Source: Ursus arctos
Taxonomy: Eukaryota > Chordata > Mammalia > Carnivora > Ursidae
NCBI RefSeq assembly: GCF_023065955.2
Contig: NW_026623067.1
Span: 57,978,444 to 58,042,443, forward strand
Length of the DNA stretch: 64,000 nucleotides
Direction: 5' to 3'
Both the position numbers and the translations under genes were made by a program. Positions 45,595 to 57,804 of this stretch are shown here, piece by piece (positions within the stretch are counted from its first letter, which is position 1; every line of letters starts with the position of its first letter). The notes beneath the pieces are model-generated. The model did not search any database. It was not told the origin of the DNA and was given only the letters and a program-made list of their open reading frames with translations.

Positions 45595-46240
45595 TTCAAG
45601 CCAGAAAGCATTTACTAAGCACCCATCATGAGCAAAACATTTTTTAAATTAGAAATTGCTTTAAAAATTAGAGGACACAATCAGCTCTTGAAGATTTTAC
45701 AGTTTATTTAGGAAAGAAGATAATTGTATTGTTAGAAAATGCTACAGAAATTCAAGTTATCCTAAAGGAAAGATGCCATATAAGTGGTATTTGTTGACCT
45801 GACATAAAAAATTTGCTCTATTATTTGGGGGTGGGGAGGAAGGTTAACTTCTCATACTAACAGAACACAATTAGAGGTAAATATCTTAAACATTATCCAG
45901 AAAAATAGCATGATTCTGGTATAACAAGTATCAATTTCTGGCATTTCATCTTGATATCAATGAAGTTATACTTCAACACAAAACATGATGGTTCACGGGA
46001 ACCATTATAAGGAAGATAGTCTAGAACCGAGTCTTGAAGGAAATGGAGGATGATATTGACAAGAAGAGGAAAAACTTAGCAGGCAGGGTGAACTACCCAA
46101 GCGAATGCACAGTAGGAAGGATGACGTGTGAAAAAGGCTCTAAGGAATCTGAACACACTGCACAAGAGATCACTGAGTAGAACTGGAGCTGCAAATAAAA
46201 AGGTGAACACAAGGAGTGAAGGTCTTTGAAGACTAGCCCA
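45595..46240 (+). repeat. ancient interspersed repeat, family not assigned
   Basis: Blocks gcatttactaagcacccatc, tagaaaatgctacagaaatt, then further on gaggaaaaacttagcaggca, gaaaaaggctctaagg and ggagctgcaaataaaaagg follow the order of a long, common old mammalian dispersed element. Diverged; no coding frame. Confidence 0.45.
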
Positions 46241-48649
46241 ACTATTAGGTTGACCATATGAACCTTCCACTTCTTTGTAAGTCAGTACAGTCCATCGTTT
46301 GGAATTTCATAGGGTTCAGTGGAACGATGGAGTTTGTTCCATCGAAATGACTCAGCAAAGACACTGATGTTTTGGGACGATTCATCAGGTGGTGGACAGG
46401 CAGGCACTTGGCTGAACTTGGGACTGGCAGACAGTTAGGATCTACTCTAGTAACCTGGGCACGAGATGGTTGGAACCTGGACTCGGTCTGGCTGTAGATG
46501 AGGAAAGGAAAAGTCAAATCTCAGAGGCGGCAGGTATTGTGAGACAATTAACAGTCTCTGCCATGGTTGCAGCCTAGTGGGAAAGTCTTCTGTAAAACGA
46601 ACAGTTGTTTTGAAAATAATAATTAAGGGAAAATCCATATTTTCTAAGATCAGGTTTCCTGGAACTGCCACGTATCTACAAAGGGAACGGAATGAAGAAA
46701 ATATCACTCCCTTTACCCCAAACTGTATTCCAGTCCCAGGGATTTGGAACCAGTCAATGAGTCAGGAAGGCACTGAAGAGCTGCTGTATGGGTAGACTGG
46801 TTGTGGATCTTAGAACTGGAAGGTATCTTACAAGAGTATCATGCATCTTATTAAACACTGTATGAACTGAGAGATTTTCTGGAAGGAGATTTTTCCTAGA
46901 AATGGCTGTCTAAGTGAATCTTCATTTCCATCTATGTCTCCAAAGCTGAGACATTTCCAGAGTTGCATCTTCTCCTGGAAGTATCACACTTTGATCCCTG
47001 GAGTACCCTGTTCCTCCTTTGAAATTCAGCCTGGGCACAATAACCCCTGCTTCCTCAGTGTCCCCCATGCAGCTAAGACAGGCTGGCATTCAAAAAAAGA
47101 TTTAGCTGGATACGATGTGAGCAGTAAAAGAAAATAATACAGGCAACATAACAACAGTCAGGTCTTCAAAGTCTGGAGAGAACCCTGAGTCAGCACTGAT
47201 CACAGTGGAGGGACTAGCGCCACATCAAAACGCCCTCCTGCCCAGTGCCCTGTCCATCTTTGTGAGGGCACCGCTCAGGGCATAGCTTGTTTCCCAACCT
47301 CCAGGAGACTGGAGGTCTCCTACCAAAGTGGCTCCTAACGACTAACCAAAAGACACTTGTCTCCTAAGTTGGGCACTAGGGGTCTATGGACACTCACTAC
47401 AGCAAAGTGTGGAGTCTATTCTTTCTTGTTACCCCCTTGCCCAACACAATACCTGGCACATGTTGGGGTTCAATGCAATGTCTCCTGGGAGAAAATTCCA
47501 AACTTTTCCACAAACAGAAGATCAGAGCAACTCAGTCTTCCCACTTAATTCCAACCTCAGATCTGAGGGCCATCCTTTCCTCAAACTGTTGGGATTGTGA
47601 AGACGGGCTTCGTATGACTTCGGTTAGCTGCCTCACCCACTTGTGGAGCACTTTGGGGCCTTTCTCTCAGGAAAAGTTCCTTCTTCATAACCCGGACAAC
47701 TCTCCTTCTCAGAGGTCTGCAAACACCTATCCGCAAAGCAGGAGTCCCCACGCATTCCAAAACAGGAACTTGACCGAGATCAGCAGACCAAACAATTCAT
47801 TTTGAAAGAATGAAGCCAAGGCCCAGTGAACGACCAGTAACTTTCCCAGGATCTCGTGGCCATTCCGTGACTGAGATGCCCCTGGGGTACACCCAGGCCT
47901 GTACTGGTTTCACCTCACCGTTTCTCATGGCTTTGCTCCTCCACTTGTTTATACGAGAATGGCAACCTCAGAGAGGCTGTGGGAGGCTGCTTTCACGTGG
48001 GGCCCACAAGCGGTCCCCACTCTCCCTCACCTGCCCTCAGAGTCTGATGGGCCTCTTGTTAGTTCCCAGATGCTGCAGTACTACTTTGTGGTCACCCAGA
48101 ACCCTTGCAGTTTAAGATGTAAAAACAGATACTGCCCAAGCCTGGGCTCACTTGTGGAGGCCTCTGGACACTGGAAGAAGGTAGAGTTGTTTTCTGTTGG
48201 GTCCCAGAGAGCATCATAAATACCAGAAAGCATCTGTCAAAAATAATCCTGTCTTATTTATGTGTGTGTGTCTGTATTTTACTGTTTCTCTGTTTTGTGT
48301 TTTCCCCCCATTGGCCTACCTCCACCTTCCTGAATAAATTTAGGCAAGCCCTCTGCATGCCTAATCCCTAGGTTTCCAACACATAACCCAGAAAAGCCAG
48401 TAACACTCTGCCTTGGGGTTGCCTTTACTGAGTATGGGCCGTGCTAAATTGAAATCAGTGCTCACCTCAAGAGGACCAATGTTGTTTCAGAAAAACCCTT
48501 TAATACTTACTTCATCCAACTCTAAAAATAACATATGCTTCTTGGACCAAAATTAGGGGAGTAGGGTGTATGAGAAAAGGCAGAAAAATATAAAGAAGTC
48601 TTTAAAATATAATCTACCACCACTGTTAATGTTGTAGGGCTATTTCTCT

Positions 48650-48650
<1 letters not shown>
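46241..48650. other. mostly unique sequence
   Basis: A short L2-like tail is visible at about 47430-47480 (ttgcccaacacaatacctgg). Frames up to 139 codons (47386-47805) overlap in three phases without any motif. No exon recognised. Confidence 0.45.

Positions 48651-48652
<2 letters not shown>

Positions 48653-48686
<34 letters not shown>
48653..48686 (+). repeat. (AC)n microsatellite
   Basis: Seventeen AC units, uninterrupted. Likely polymorphic. Confidence 0.97.
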
Positions 48687-48688
<2 letters not shown>

Positions 48689-51365
48689 CTATCCTCTGGT
48701 TTCAGGCAGACCGATGGTTAAGAAAGAACTGAAGTCTCAGGGCACAAGAACAGGCAGAGAAAGAGGCCTGCACATACCAGGAACTGTTGGCACAAGTATA
48801 AAGATAGGAAATGACAAAGCTTCATTTTGAAGCTTGGCAAAGGAGACAGCATGTGGGATTCATGTGATCATTGTAACGGACTCTTTTCAGTGGCAGAAAT
48901 GATATTAATTAATTCACTGGTCAGGACGAGAAGGAAGTGTTGCTGTGGCTCTGACTAAAGTCAGCTTCTGTTCCTCTGCTTGAAGTGAAATCTACCTGTC
49001 GTATGAGTCAACGTGCTTGTCAGGCGGGGCTGTGGCAGAGGCAACCGTCACTGCCGTCCAAACGCAGGAAATCACATTTGAAGGGGAAGCTCTGGGCTGG
49101 CAGAAGTGTGTTAACCTTTCATCCATGTCATTGGGTTTAATATGTTAACTTTGTAGTGAAAGCGTCTTCTTTGAGCTCAGGGTTCATAAAAAGTGTTACT
49201 GGTCCTTGATGTTCCCAGTCAAGAATAGTAAGGAAAACAGAACCCTGAAAGCTCACATTGAGCGAAGCGAAGACAGAGCTGGGGGGTCAGCCCAGGCCCC
49301 AACTCCTCCCTAGCCTGACAGAACTGAACGGCTATTCATAGCGGCTGGAGCACTTCCAAGCTGTGAGTGTAAATTTACTTGTATCATCTTTGCAGAGAGG
49401 AACTGTGTAGTCCCCAGTGCCTCCTGGTTGATTCGGATCGACTGTTTATTTGTTTAGTCCTGTAATGATATTATCCACAGGGCTAGAGCCACACAGGGCG
49501 GAGGAGGAATTCCTGAAGGAGGGAGGCTGCCTGTGTTTACTGCCCTGTCAGCCCCTTCACGACAAAAGACAAAAGTAGCTGTAATTTGTGTGTTCCCACA
49601 CACATGATCCATATGGACAATATCGAGTGTAGGTGCTGATGAAGAAAAAAAAGGATTACCAGAAATCAAGATGGCAGCTGCCTTGAGAGAAATGCAGAGG
49701 CTCACAGTGAGCCTCTGATTAAACACCACAGTTCCAGAGCTGGAAGGAATTCTGAGATGTTATGCATCACCAGAGGAAAAACGAACCACCGGCTCTTGAC
49801 TGACTTAGGCCTTGTGTTGTCTTGGAGCTCGAGCCTGTTTCTCTGTTTTTTTCTTTTCTTTTCAAACTCAGCAGTTCCTCTTGCCGTCGCAGGTTTCTCA
49901 TGGCAATGCCTGTTTGGGGGAGGGGGAGGGGTACCATGATTTCCCTTTTCCTCAGCACATTTATAGCTTAGTTTCAATGCAGTTCTTAGCTGTGGGAGTA
50001 TCATCAGTGCCAATTCTAGTTCATCTCCTCAGTGTCAGACTGAAACCCCTAAAATGTGCTGCCAGTTGGTTCCTGATTGTTTTTCTGGAAGCTTTGCAGC
50101 TCTGAAAGCTTTTTACCTCAGGAACGTGACCCTCCATCCAAGAAACACACTACTTGAAAGAAAGGACAAAATGAATCAACAGAGTCAGCATGTCACTCAG
50201 TGGGCTGGCAAGTGGTGATCTGCTGACATGATCTGGGACAACTGTGCCCAACCTTCTCGATGACTGTGGTCCCACTATGGCCCTGCCACACTATAGATGC
50301 TGCCATCACAATTTGATCAGGGTCACCTGCAAGTCTCACCCCATTCATTGATGACAGGACGGCGAAAGGAACGGCCCTGAGGGCTGACTGGAAAATGGGA
50401 TGGGTGGCTGCCACAGGCCTTGACGAACAACACTTAAGAACATGCTCCAACCACCTCAGCAAAGTGAAACAACACTGCTAGATGCTAGTGTGGCATGACG
50501 GCCCAGCGGGAAGCCTCGAATGGCCTGAGCCCGTTCTGAGTAACGCACAAGGCAACCATGGGTAACAGATCATAAGTAGCAGTGGTCCGCAAAAAGAGCC
50601 ATCTGTGGTTCCCAGACAATGGAGACATGTCATGACATCCAAGACGGAAAGGAAGGTAAAGAGCCAGCTCTGTCTTCCTGGCAGCAAGAAGCACTATAGC
50701 AGCCCCAACCAACGGACACGGCACCTCCAATCTCTATCTGGTGAAAGCCAAACTGTGTTTATATTAATTATAATATGAGTAGCAGTGAACCAAAGTTCCA
50801 ATTAAGAAGTGGATTAGTAATCTTTAGATGCCCACGATTCATGGAAGAGGTAAGAGTTGAGAGGGTTTTAGAGAGAGAGTTGATTTGGTTTTAACGTCAG
50901 GCTGCTACCCACCAGTCTCCGTGTTTGCCTTTTCCGTTCCTTTAAGTAGGAAAGAAAACCTAGAAGAATCACCTCACTTTGCTTACTGGATGTGAATGGA
51001 AGGTGGGGATGGGGGTGGGGGTGAAGGCATAAACTTACCTCAGAACAAAGCAAACAACCATATTAAACAGAGGGGCTGTTAATAAAAAGCAAACTAGAGA
51101 CAGCGCGTGTCTTTTTAATGACCAGGGCTGGGATGCCCTGTGCAAACATAAACAGTTCCAGCCTGTGGAGGCCTAGAAAACCTCCAGTCGTGGAGTTTGG
51201 GTTCCCTGCCACCCCCTCCGAAGGGTGCCCGGTCCTGCCAAAAATCATTTACAAATAAAGAGCTCTCAGAAATGTGCCCTACCTTCGGCCAAAGAGGAGA
51301 ACCTCTTTTCCAATAAATATCTGGCCCGGAATGGGGGAGGGGAGCCAAGAGTAACAAAGGGAGCC
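48687..51365. other. unique non-coding sequence
   Basis: No repeat family recognised over about 2.7 kb, which is unusual for this window. 49470-49660 (with cacacacatgatccatatgg) and 50130-50720 are repeat-free. Within 50190-50730 several frames of 69-89 codons are open on the minus strand, but none resembles a known protein. An H/P-coding (CCCCAT)-like patch lies at 51005-51025. No exon is claimed. Confidence 0.45.
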
Positions 51366-51369
51366 AGCG

Positions 51370-52120
51370 GCCTGGGTTTGTTTGGATTGCCCGGCCCGCG
51401 CAGGAGCGGCCGGGCGCAGCTGACCACGGGTACAGCTAGGTTAATTTCCACATGGAGCTGCAGAAACCCTATCCGCGGGTTGCGAAGCGTGGGTCAGCCA
51501 AGGCATGTTAATCTGTTTAGCATGTGCGCCGCGCGGAGGAGCCAGACCACCGGGGCGCAGGAGGCGCGGCCGCAGCCGCGCTGCTCCGGGGACTTAATAA
51601 AGAGCTGAAGGCAAGGAAGGGTAGCGAGGTTGTGGCGGCTCGGGGCCAGCCGCGCCCGCGGGCCCCGGGGAGGGCGAGGCCGCCTGCTGCCAGCCGCTCG
51701 CGGCCCGCGGGCCCCCGGCTCCGCGCGCCCCAGAGGCTGAGCGAGCCCCGACCCGACTAAGGCTGGGCGCACAGAGGCGCGGGCAGGGCGCGGGGACCCG
51801 ACCTGCCGGGGCCCAGAGAGCCGCGCCGCCCACCCCATCCCCCCGTCCCGGGAGCAGGGGGGAGGGGGAGGGGGTGGGTGGGGTGGGGACACTCTTCTCC
51901 GCCCTCGAGCCGGTGGGGAGCAGGGGAGCGAGGGGTTAGCCATTTAGAACATTTTTAACTAATCAAAATATTTGCTGATGAGTATTTATTTTTACAAGAA
52001 CTCGGTTTGGCTGGAGACTTCCCGAGCAACAATATGGGCTGCCGTATTAGGTTTGTGACGCAGCCAAGTGCGGTCGGGCTTATTGAATCTGCGCGCCAGA
52101 GATCACTCGCTCCAGAGATG
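51370..52120. promoter_or_regulatory. second CpG island (probable promoter)
   Basis: CpG density rises abruptly at about 51390, peaks in 51525-51830 (gcgccgcgcgga, gcgcggccgcagccgcgc) and declines by about 52110. The 51840-51900 stretch is a polypurine GGGGAGG-type tract. The 149-codon minus frame (51494-51943) and its overlapping partners are Pro/Arg/Ala-rich in all phases, as expected from GC content. No named gene, start context or splice site was recognised. A promoter of a nearby gene, an alternative first exon or a lncRNA are all possible. Confidence 0.8.
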
Positions 52121-52250
52121 TTTCTCTGTTCTGGGGAAGAAGCTTTCCCAAGACCGTCTTTCCGCAGATGGCGTTTAGAACACAACCACATGTACCCCCC
52201 CCCCCCACCCAAAGCACGGGAAGCTTCGTATATTATGTTTGGGCTGAACG
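51935..52250. promoter_or_regulatory. AT-rich flank of CpG island, candidate conserved element
   Basis: Directly abutting the island is a unique stretch with ttaactaatcaaaatatttg, tgagtatttatttttaca, caatatgggctgccgtatta and a CRE/AP-1/MAF-like tgacgca at 52056-52062. It keeps CpGs at cggtcgggc and gcgcgcc. A 12-C run closes it at 52195-52206. Resembles conserved promoter-proximal DNA; untested. Confidence 0.35.
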
Positions 52251-52259
52251 GCAAGAGGA

Positions 52260-53784
52260 ACGCACGCCCTTCCTAGTCAAGCAACAGAAGGGGAAATAGA
52301 GGGAAATGTCCCAATCTTGAGAAAGGAAAGCCCACGGTCAGAGGCTCCAGTGTAAACACAAACAGAGCTGGATTACAACAACATCTACCTCCATACGTCC
52401 CTCTAACGGGCTAACAATCTTTCCTACCTCTTTTTTTCTTCCTCCTAATACTAGAGAAAGACTGGCTTTTAACTTTACTGAAGAAAAGTTGTTGAGTCTA
52501 GTCAATACTGATTAAACCATCTACTTCACTCAAGTCATTGCAGAGCTACTGGCCACTATCTAGGAAAGGTCATAAAAGGTTAAGTCGAATCAAGTTTGAA
52601 AAGGGACAAATGAGAGTTCATAGTGAACAACCTTGAACTGTAAAGATACCTGCAGAAGTACCAGACTATAATTTTTAAAATGCTGTTGACTGAGAACTAG
52701 ATTGAAATCTCCTAATTCATAGCAGTGATTAAGGAATTGGATTTAAGTCATTAAGAAAATGGGCTCTCTGGCATAAGCTCCTAATGGTTAACCTGACCAA
52801 TTTAACAATCCATTTGACAGTGCTTTCTAGAAAAGACTCCCCGGTGCTGGGGGGGGGGGGTAGAGCATCACCACCAAGAAGTGCTGCAGAAAGTGTAAAT
52901 GAGCAGATTTACATGATGTTGCCTGAGAAGCAGAAAGCAAATCTGCCCATCATGAAAAAGACGACTTCCCAACTGCAGGATGACACAGGACTGGTTGGAA
53001 TGTATATGTAGAAGAAAAATATCTATAAAGTTCTTGAAATCCTAAGCTAAGTATCACTTGACAATGCAATCAGGTAGCTTTCAAAAGCAAACAGAATACT
53101 AGGATAATGAAAGCAAAAGAAACTGTTAGGAACCACCAACCCACTTCTCCCTTTATTCTCTATTAGAGCTTTTTGTCAGCTTGGGGAGACACAGCTGAAG
53201 AGATGTGGAGAATTACAACAGTCTCCCTTCTCTCCGATACTCCACTTGCTTGGTTTACACTGGTCATTGAGTGTTCTGATCTTAATGACTTAATGACAGT
53301 TGCCACCTGTCATTAAGGTGGGCCAAATACTCCCCAAATCAAAGTTAAATTATCTGTGTCTTCAAGAAGTGTAAAAAGAGCTTGTGGTTTCTTTTGATCA
53401 AAGAAATCCATGGCCCTGAAATTTAAACAGAAAAGGAAAGACAACAGCACTAATAAAAATTGCCTGCACTTTATACTATTTTGAAACTGGTTGGCAGAGA
53501 TGAAGGGACTAAGGAAAGTAAGTTTCAGAGAGCCCCTCCCCCCCAAAAAATCATAGCTGAGGAGCTTAAATTCTTCAGAATCAAAGAAGAGAACAAGTTT
53601 GAATATTTCCAACTCAGATTTCCTTTATTCAGTGACCCCAGCCAAAAGATGACACCTTGCTCCTGCCAGTCAAAAAAAAGACATCAGTTCAGTGCCTGGA
53701 CGTCCAGCGAACCAAGGAAAGGTGGCTTGTTCCTGTGCCCAAGCTGAGGCTTCTGATGGCCCCCTCTCCTCCACGGGAGAGTGT
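52260..53784. other. unique AT-rich sequence
   Basis: No named repeat. Holds a 12-G run at 52849-52860. Frames of at most 99 codons, without motif. Confidence 0.45.
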
Positions 53785-54150
53785 CTTGGTCAGATCCGGC
53801 TGCTACAACGAAATACCATAGAATGGGTGGCTTAAACCACAGACATTTATTTCTCACTATGCTAGAGGCTGGGAAGTCCAAGATCAAGGTGTCAACAGAT
53901 TCCTTTCTTGGTGAGAGCCCACCTCCCAGCTTGTGGACTTCTCCGTGTCTTCACATGGACATGGAGAGTGAGTTCCAGGCTCTTCCTCTTCTTATAAGAA
54001 CACTAACCCATGGGGGGTGGGGAGCCCTCCTCATCACCTCATCTAAACCTAATTATCTCCCAAAGGCCCCACCTCTAAATACCATTAGGGGTTTGAGCTT
54101 TGACATATGAATTTGAGGGGACACAAACATTTCGTGCACAACAGGGAGGC
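53785..54150 (-). repeat. MLT1-like (ERVL-MaLR) solo LTR, antisense
   Basis: Reverse-oriented order: cggctgctacaacgaaatac, atgggtggcttaaaccacag, acatttatttctcactatgc, ggctgggaagtccaagatca, ctcttcttataagaacacta, caaaggccccacctctaaat, gacatatgaatttgagggga. About 360 bp, diverged, no internal region. Confidence 0.78.
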
Positions 54151-54397
54151 ACTACCGTGGGAGTGCCATGCTGCTACAGAACTGCTGGGATGGAACACTG
54201 GGTAGCAAATGCCACCCTCCCTTCAAGGCACAAGACCAAGACCCTACAAAGGACCCACCTCCCTCTTTGAAGCTTTCTCTGTTTCCCTTCTTTAAAACCC
54301 ATCATTCCTCTATTAAAATTCGTACAGCACTTACTTTTGCCATCCTTGGTTATTTCCTAGCATAAGTACTTCGGATTAGTTTGTTTGGGGGTTGGGT

Positions 54398-54412
54398 TTT
54401 TTTTTTTTTTTT
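54398..54412 (+). repeat. poly-T run
   Basis: About 15 T in a row after a ggggttgggt stretch. Low complexity; no retro-insertion linked to it. Confidence 0.85.
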
Positions 54413-54454
54413 AATTAGTTATATTATGTGTGCCTAGCTGGAAAGTCATAGCGG

Positions 54455-54690
54455 TAACAGTAGTGAGATGATGATGACGGCAGTTACCATCGATCTGGCC
54501 TGTCTCTTGTGCTGGTGCTTTGCATACACCTTATCATATAATTTTCACAATATATCTATGAGGTAGGTATTAGGAGTGCCCTTTTACAAACAAGAAAACT
54601 GAGTCTCAGAGAGGTTTGTAGCTTATTTACCAGGTTAGAAAGTGGCAGAGTTGGGTCTCAAGCCGTTGGCCTCCCAAGCCTGAGCTCCTC
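54455..54690 (-). repeat. MIR SINE, antisense
   Basis: Order caccttatcatataattttc, tatctatgaggtaggtatta, ttttacaaacaagaaaactg, agtctcagagaggtttgtag, gaaagtggcagagttgggtc. Well-preserved antisense MIR. Confidence 0.85.
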
Positions 54691-55459
54691 ACTGGTGCAC
54701 TGTCATATAAGTCCTTCTTAAGCACGCAGTGCCCCCCCCCAAATTTTTTGGAGGATGATAATGTAATATTTCATTTCAACTCCCCTGAAATCAAAAAGAG
54801 CTGAAAATTTGGGGGTACTGACCATTTCCTTACTGGGTAAAAAAACACACAAAACTGTATTCCGGTCTCTACAACATATTAATTCTTGTCCCCTCCCCTT
54901 TTCAAAGGCAAGGTATTTTCCATCACATATGATTCTGTTGTGCACCTTCCCTGAGCCTTAGTCATTCTGTTTGCAGCAATGATGATTGATGGCTTTAATT
55001 TTTAAATGTATTAAACACCAGACTGGTGGGAAAATTTACTTACCCCATTTGTCATTCTAAAAAATTTAAGACTGATGAAATATAGAAAAAAGAATTAGGC
55101 TTACATGGAGCCGAGTTTCCCAAGGCCCCCAGTAGGTAGGTGGAATGGGGCAGGAAATGAACCCAAGACTTCCTGAAGAGCTCCAAGGGAGGAGAGTGCA
55201 GAAACCTGGTTAAAATGCCCAACGGGTCTGGGAATGACCTCTTCCTATATCAGTCCTTGGAGTAAGGGTTGGATATCCATCAGTCAGAAGAAAAAGAACA
55301 GGGCCAAGGTCCTGATTAGCTCATGGGTCTCATATCTATAAAATGAAACTGGTAATACTGGTGCTTCCCTTCTTAATAAATATGCTGTCACATTAAGGGG
55401 CAAACCTGGTCAAGTACCCTGGATGCCTCCAAGGAAAGCACCATGGAAAATTTCTTTTC
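54691..55459. other. unique non-coding sequence
   Basis: No gene or clear repeat. A C run lies at about 54732-54740. Confidence 0.45.
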
Positions 55460-55474
55460 TAAAATGATGTTTCT

Positions 55475-55685
55475 GGGGCGCGTGGGTGGCACAGCGGTTA
55501 GGCGTCTGCCTTCGGCTCAGGGCGTGATCCCGGCGTTATGGGATCGAGCCCCACATCAGGCTCCTCCGCTATGAGCCTGCTTCTTCCTCTCCCACTCCCC
55601 CTGCTTGTGTTCCCTCTCTCGCTGGCTGTCTCTATCTCTGTCGAATAAATAAATAAAAATCTTTAAAAAATAAAATAAAAAAAAA
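55475..55685 (+). mobile_element. young carnivoran SINE (SINEC)
   Basis: Head ggggcgcgtgggtggcacag, ggttaggcgtctgccttcgg, B-box-like gggatcgagcccc, ctcctccgctatgagcctgc and gaataaataaataaaaatct, with an A-rich tail. Perfect 15-bp target duplication taaaatgatgtttct at 55460-55474 and 55686-55700. Nearly identical in body to the copy at 26383. Confidence 0.97.
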
Positions 55686-55700
55686 TAAAATGATGTTTCT

Positions 55701-57211
55701 CACTCTACCACCAGAAAGTATTTTTTCCCAAATAACATGATTGGTGAACTAAAGAGCTTTCAAATCATGACAGATCGACGTCATTTAGATAATCCATTTG
55801 TCTGGGGTTCCAAATGGAAAATAGGATCAATCCCCCAGAATTCCTCAAACACCAGGTACCCTTCTATGGGCCAAACTTGCCTGGAAAGGAGAACAGAATG
55901 ACGTTGCCCAGTGAATTCCCCCAGGCTTCACATTCCAAAAGCGTCCCATTAAATGAGTCCAAGCAGTTGCTTCTGAAATCATAAATTCCAAAAGACAATG
56001 AAAGTTGCAATCACAAGGGGTAACAGAAGCCAAACACATTAGGAACATGTTCCTTGAGCAAATAGCATAATTCCGGACACGCGGGAACACATGGTTTGCC
56101 TCAAACATGTTTCATTTTGTCATCGCACTGAGTGCACAGTATTTCTCTTTGGGTGCAAGAGTGATTGATTTCGTTGGGAGAATTGTTTTAGGAACATGAA
56201 AGTTGCCAAAGCAAACACGTTGGAGGGAAGTGTGGAGAAGGGGAGTAAGAGTATTTGGAGTAGATCTGGGTTTGGGAAGTTCACGCAGAGGTGAGACACT
56301 GAGATGTAGAACAAATAAAAACATTCTGCACACTTCATCTACATAAATTATGTTCAGAAATTCACCGTGTGTAGACATTAGCTGTGCAGCTACAACTCTC
56401 CCTAGTGTGCCTCCAGAATGTGGGCACAAAGCCAATGTTTAAGTGAATGATTTGTAACTTTTTCTCCACATAAATTAATCTACGAATATTTAAATCATCC
56501 TGATTTTAATCCACAAATGTCATGTAGTCATTGTAAAAAAAAAAAAAACCTATAATCTATTTGTCTTTTATGATAGAATTCTATTACTGACTTACATTAA
56601 TAGATTGTCTCCAGATATGTCGACAAAATGGACAACATCAAGAATATTTCCTTTGATCTGTTTTTCTTCAATGGAAAAATAAATAAAATATAAAAATCTA
56701 CCTAAGTAATACACAACAGCACTTACAACCATACGATTTTGAAATGTTCCTTTTGGTCATTTACTTTACATGTAAGTGTTATGTTAGACATGAGAGTTTT
56801 TTTAGCCCTTACCTGCCTCTAGGTATTACCTTCAAAGAGGTGTCAATGTGTAATACTTGCGATCCTTCGAAGGGAAAGCGCGCAGTTACATTACAAACTA
56901 GCAGATGGGATTTTTTGCTTACTCCATTAGCATTTCCTTTTTCATACAGCTATTCTTAGAGTGCCAAAAGAGAACTTCTGAGAATTAGCAATACACTATT
57001 TGAATAAACATTCTCATTTAAAGGTGATACTCTAAGCACCAAATGAATAATTTAAAAAAATGGGAATAGAGACTTTTGAATTGACCTTGTGCAGAACCAG
57101 CATAGCTCTGTGCACAGGAAGGTTCTCATCACTCCTGCTAAGCCACAGTCTCTCTCCCACCTCTTGTCCTTCCGCCCCGCTGGTACCTCATGGAAAGGCA
57201 AGAGGTCATGT
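55701..57211. other. unique AT-rich sequence, possible conserved block
   Basis: No repeat recognised over 1.5 kb. A 56440-56640 stretch (ataaattaatctacgaatat, then cctgattttaatccac) is AT-rich with homeodomain-type cores and may be conserved. A runs near 56537 and 57052. Frames up to 107 codons carry no motif. Confidence 0.4.
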
Positions 57212-57725
57212 GTATTAGTTATCTATTCCTGCATAACAAATCATCTCCAAACTTAGCAGTTTAAAACAACAACATTTATTATCTTGCGGGTTCTATGGCT
57301 TAGGACTCCAAGCACGGCTTAACTGGATGCTCTAGCCCTGGCTCTCACGTGGCTACCGTCAGCTCAGGGCTTGACCGGGAAGGATCCAGTCCCTGGCTCA
57401 TTCACGTGGTTGTCGGCAGGATTCAGTTCCTTGCTGAGTGGCGGACCGACCCTCAGTTCCTCCAGGGATGATGGCTGGAGGCCTCCCTCAGCTCCTCCCC
57501 ACGTGGGCCTCTCTGTAGAGCATCTCACAACATGTCAGCTGGCTGCAGCAGAACGAGCAAACAAGGGGGCAAGAGAGAAAACCAGCAAGAGAGAGAAAGT
57601 GCCGGGAAGATGGAAGACACCGTCTCTCATACCCTGAGCACGGAAGTGACATCCCATCACTTTTGCTGCATTCTCTTTGATGGAAGCAAGTCCCTGGGGG
57701 GATTACATCATCGGGAGCCATGTCA
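57212..57725. repeat. old LTR-like interspersed repeat, family not assigned
   Basis: Begins tgtattagttatctattcct and has aacttagcagtttaaaacaa, cattcacgtggttgtcggca, ctccccacgtgggcctctct, aagtgacatcccatcac and gggggattacatcatcggga. I recognise this as a very common old mammalian dispersed sequence of LTR type, but cannot name the family. Frames of 71-88 codons are incidental. Confidence 0.55.
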
Positions 57726-57804
57726 GAAGCTGCCTACATATTCCTGATGCCTATTAGGGGTATACTTTGCTTGTATCCTTGGCCCCACTTCATAATCTTG
57801 AATA

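Noticed and set aside
51494..51943. 149-codon minus-strand frame in the second CpG island
   Set aside because: Same reasons: biased composition in all phases, no motif, low-complexity proline and glycine runs.
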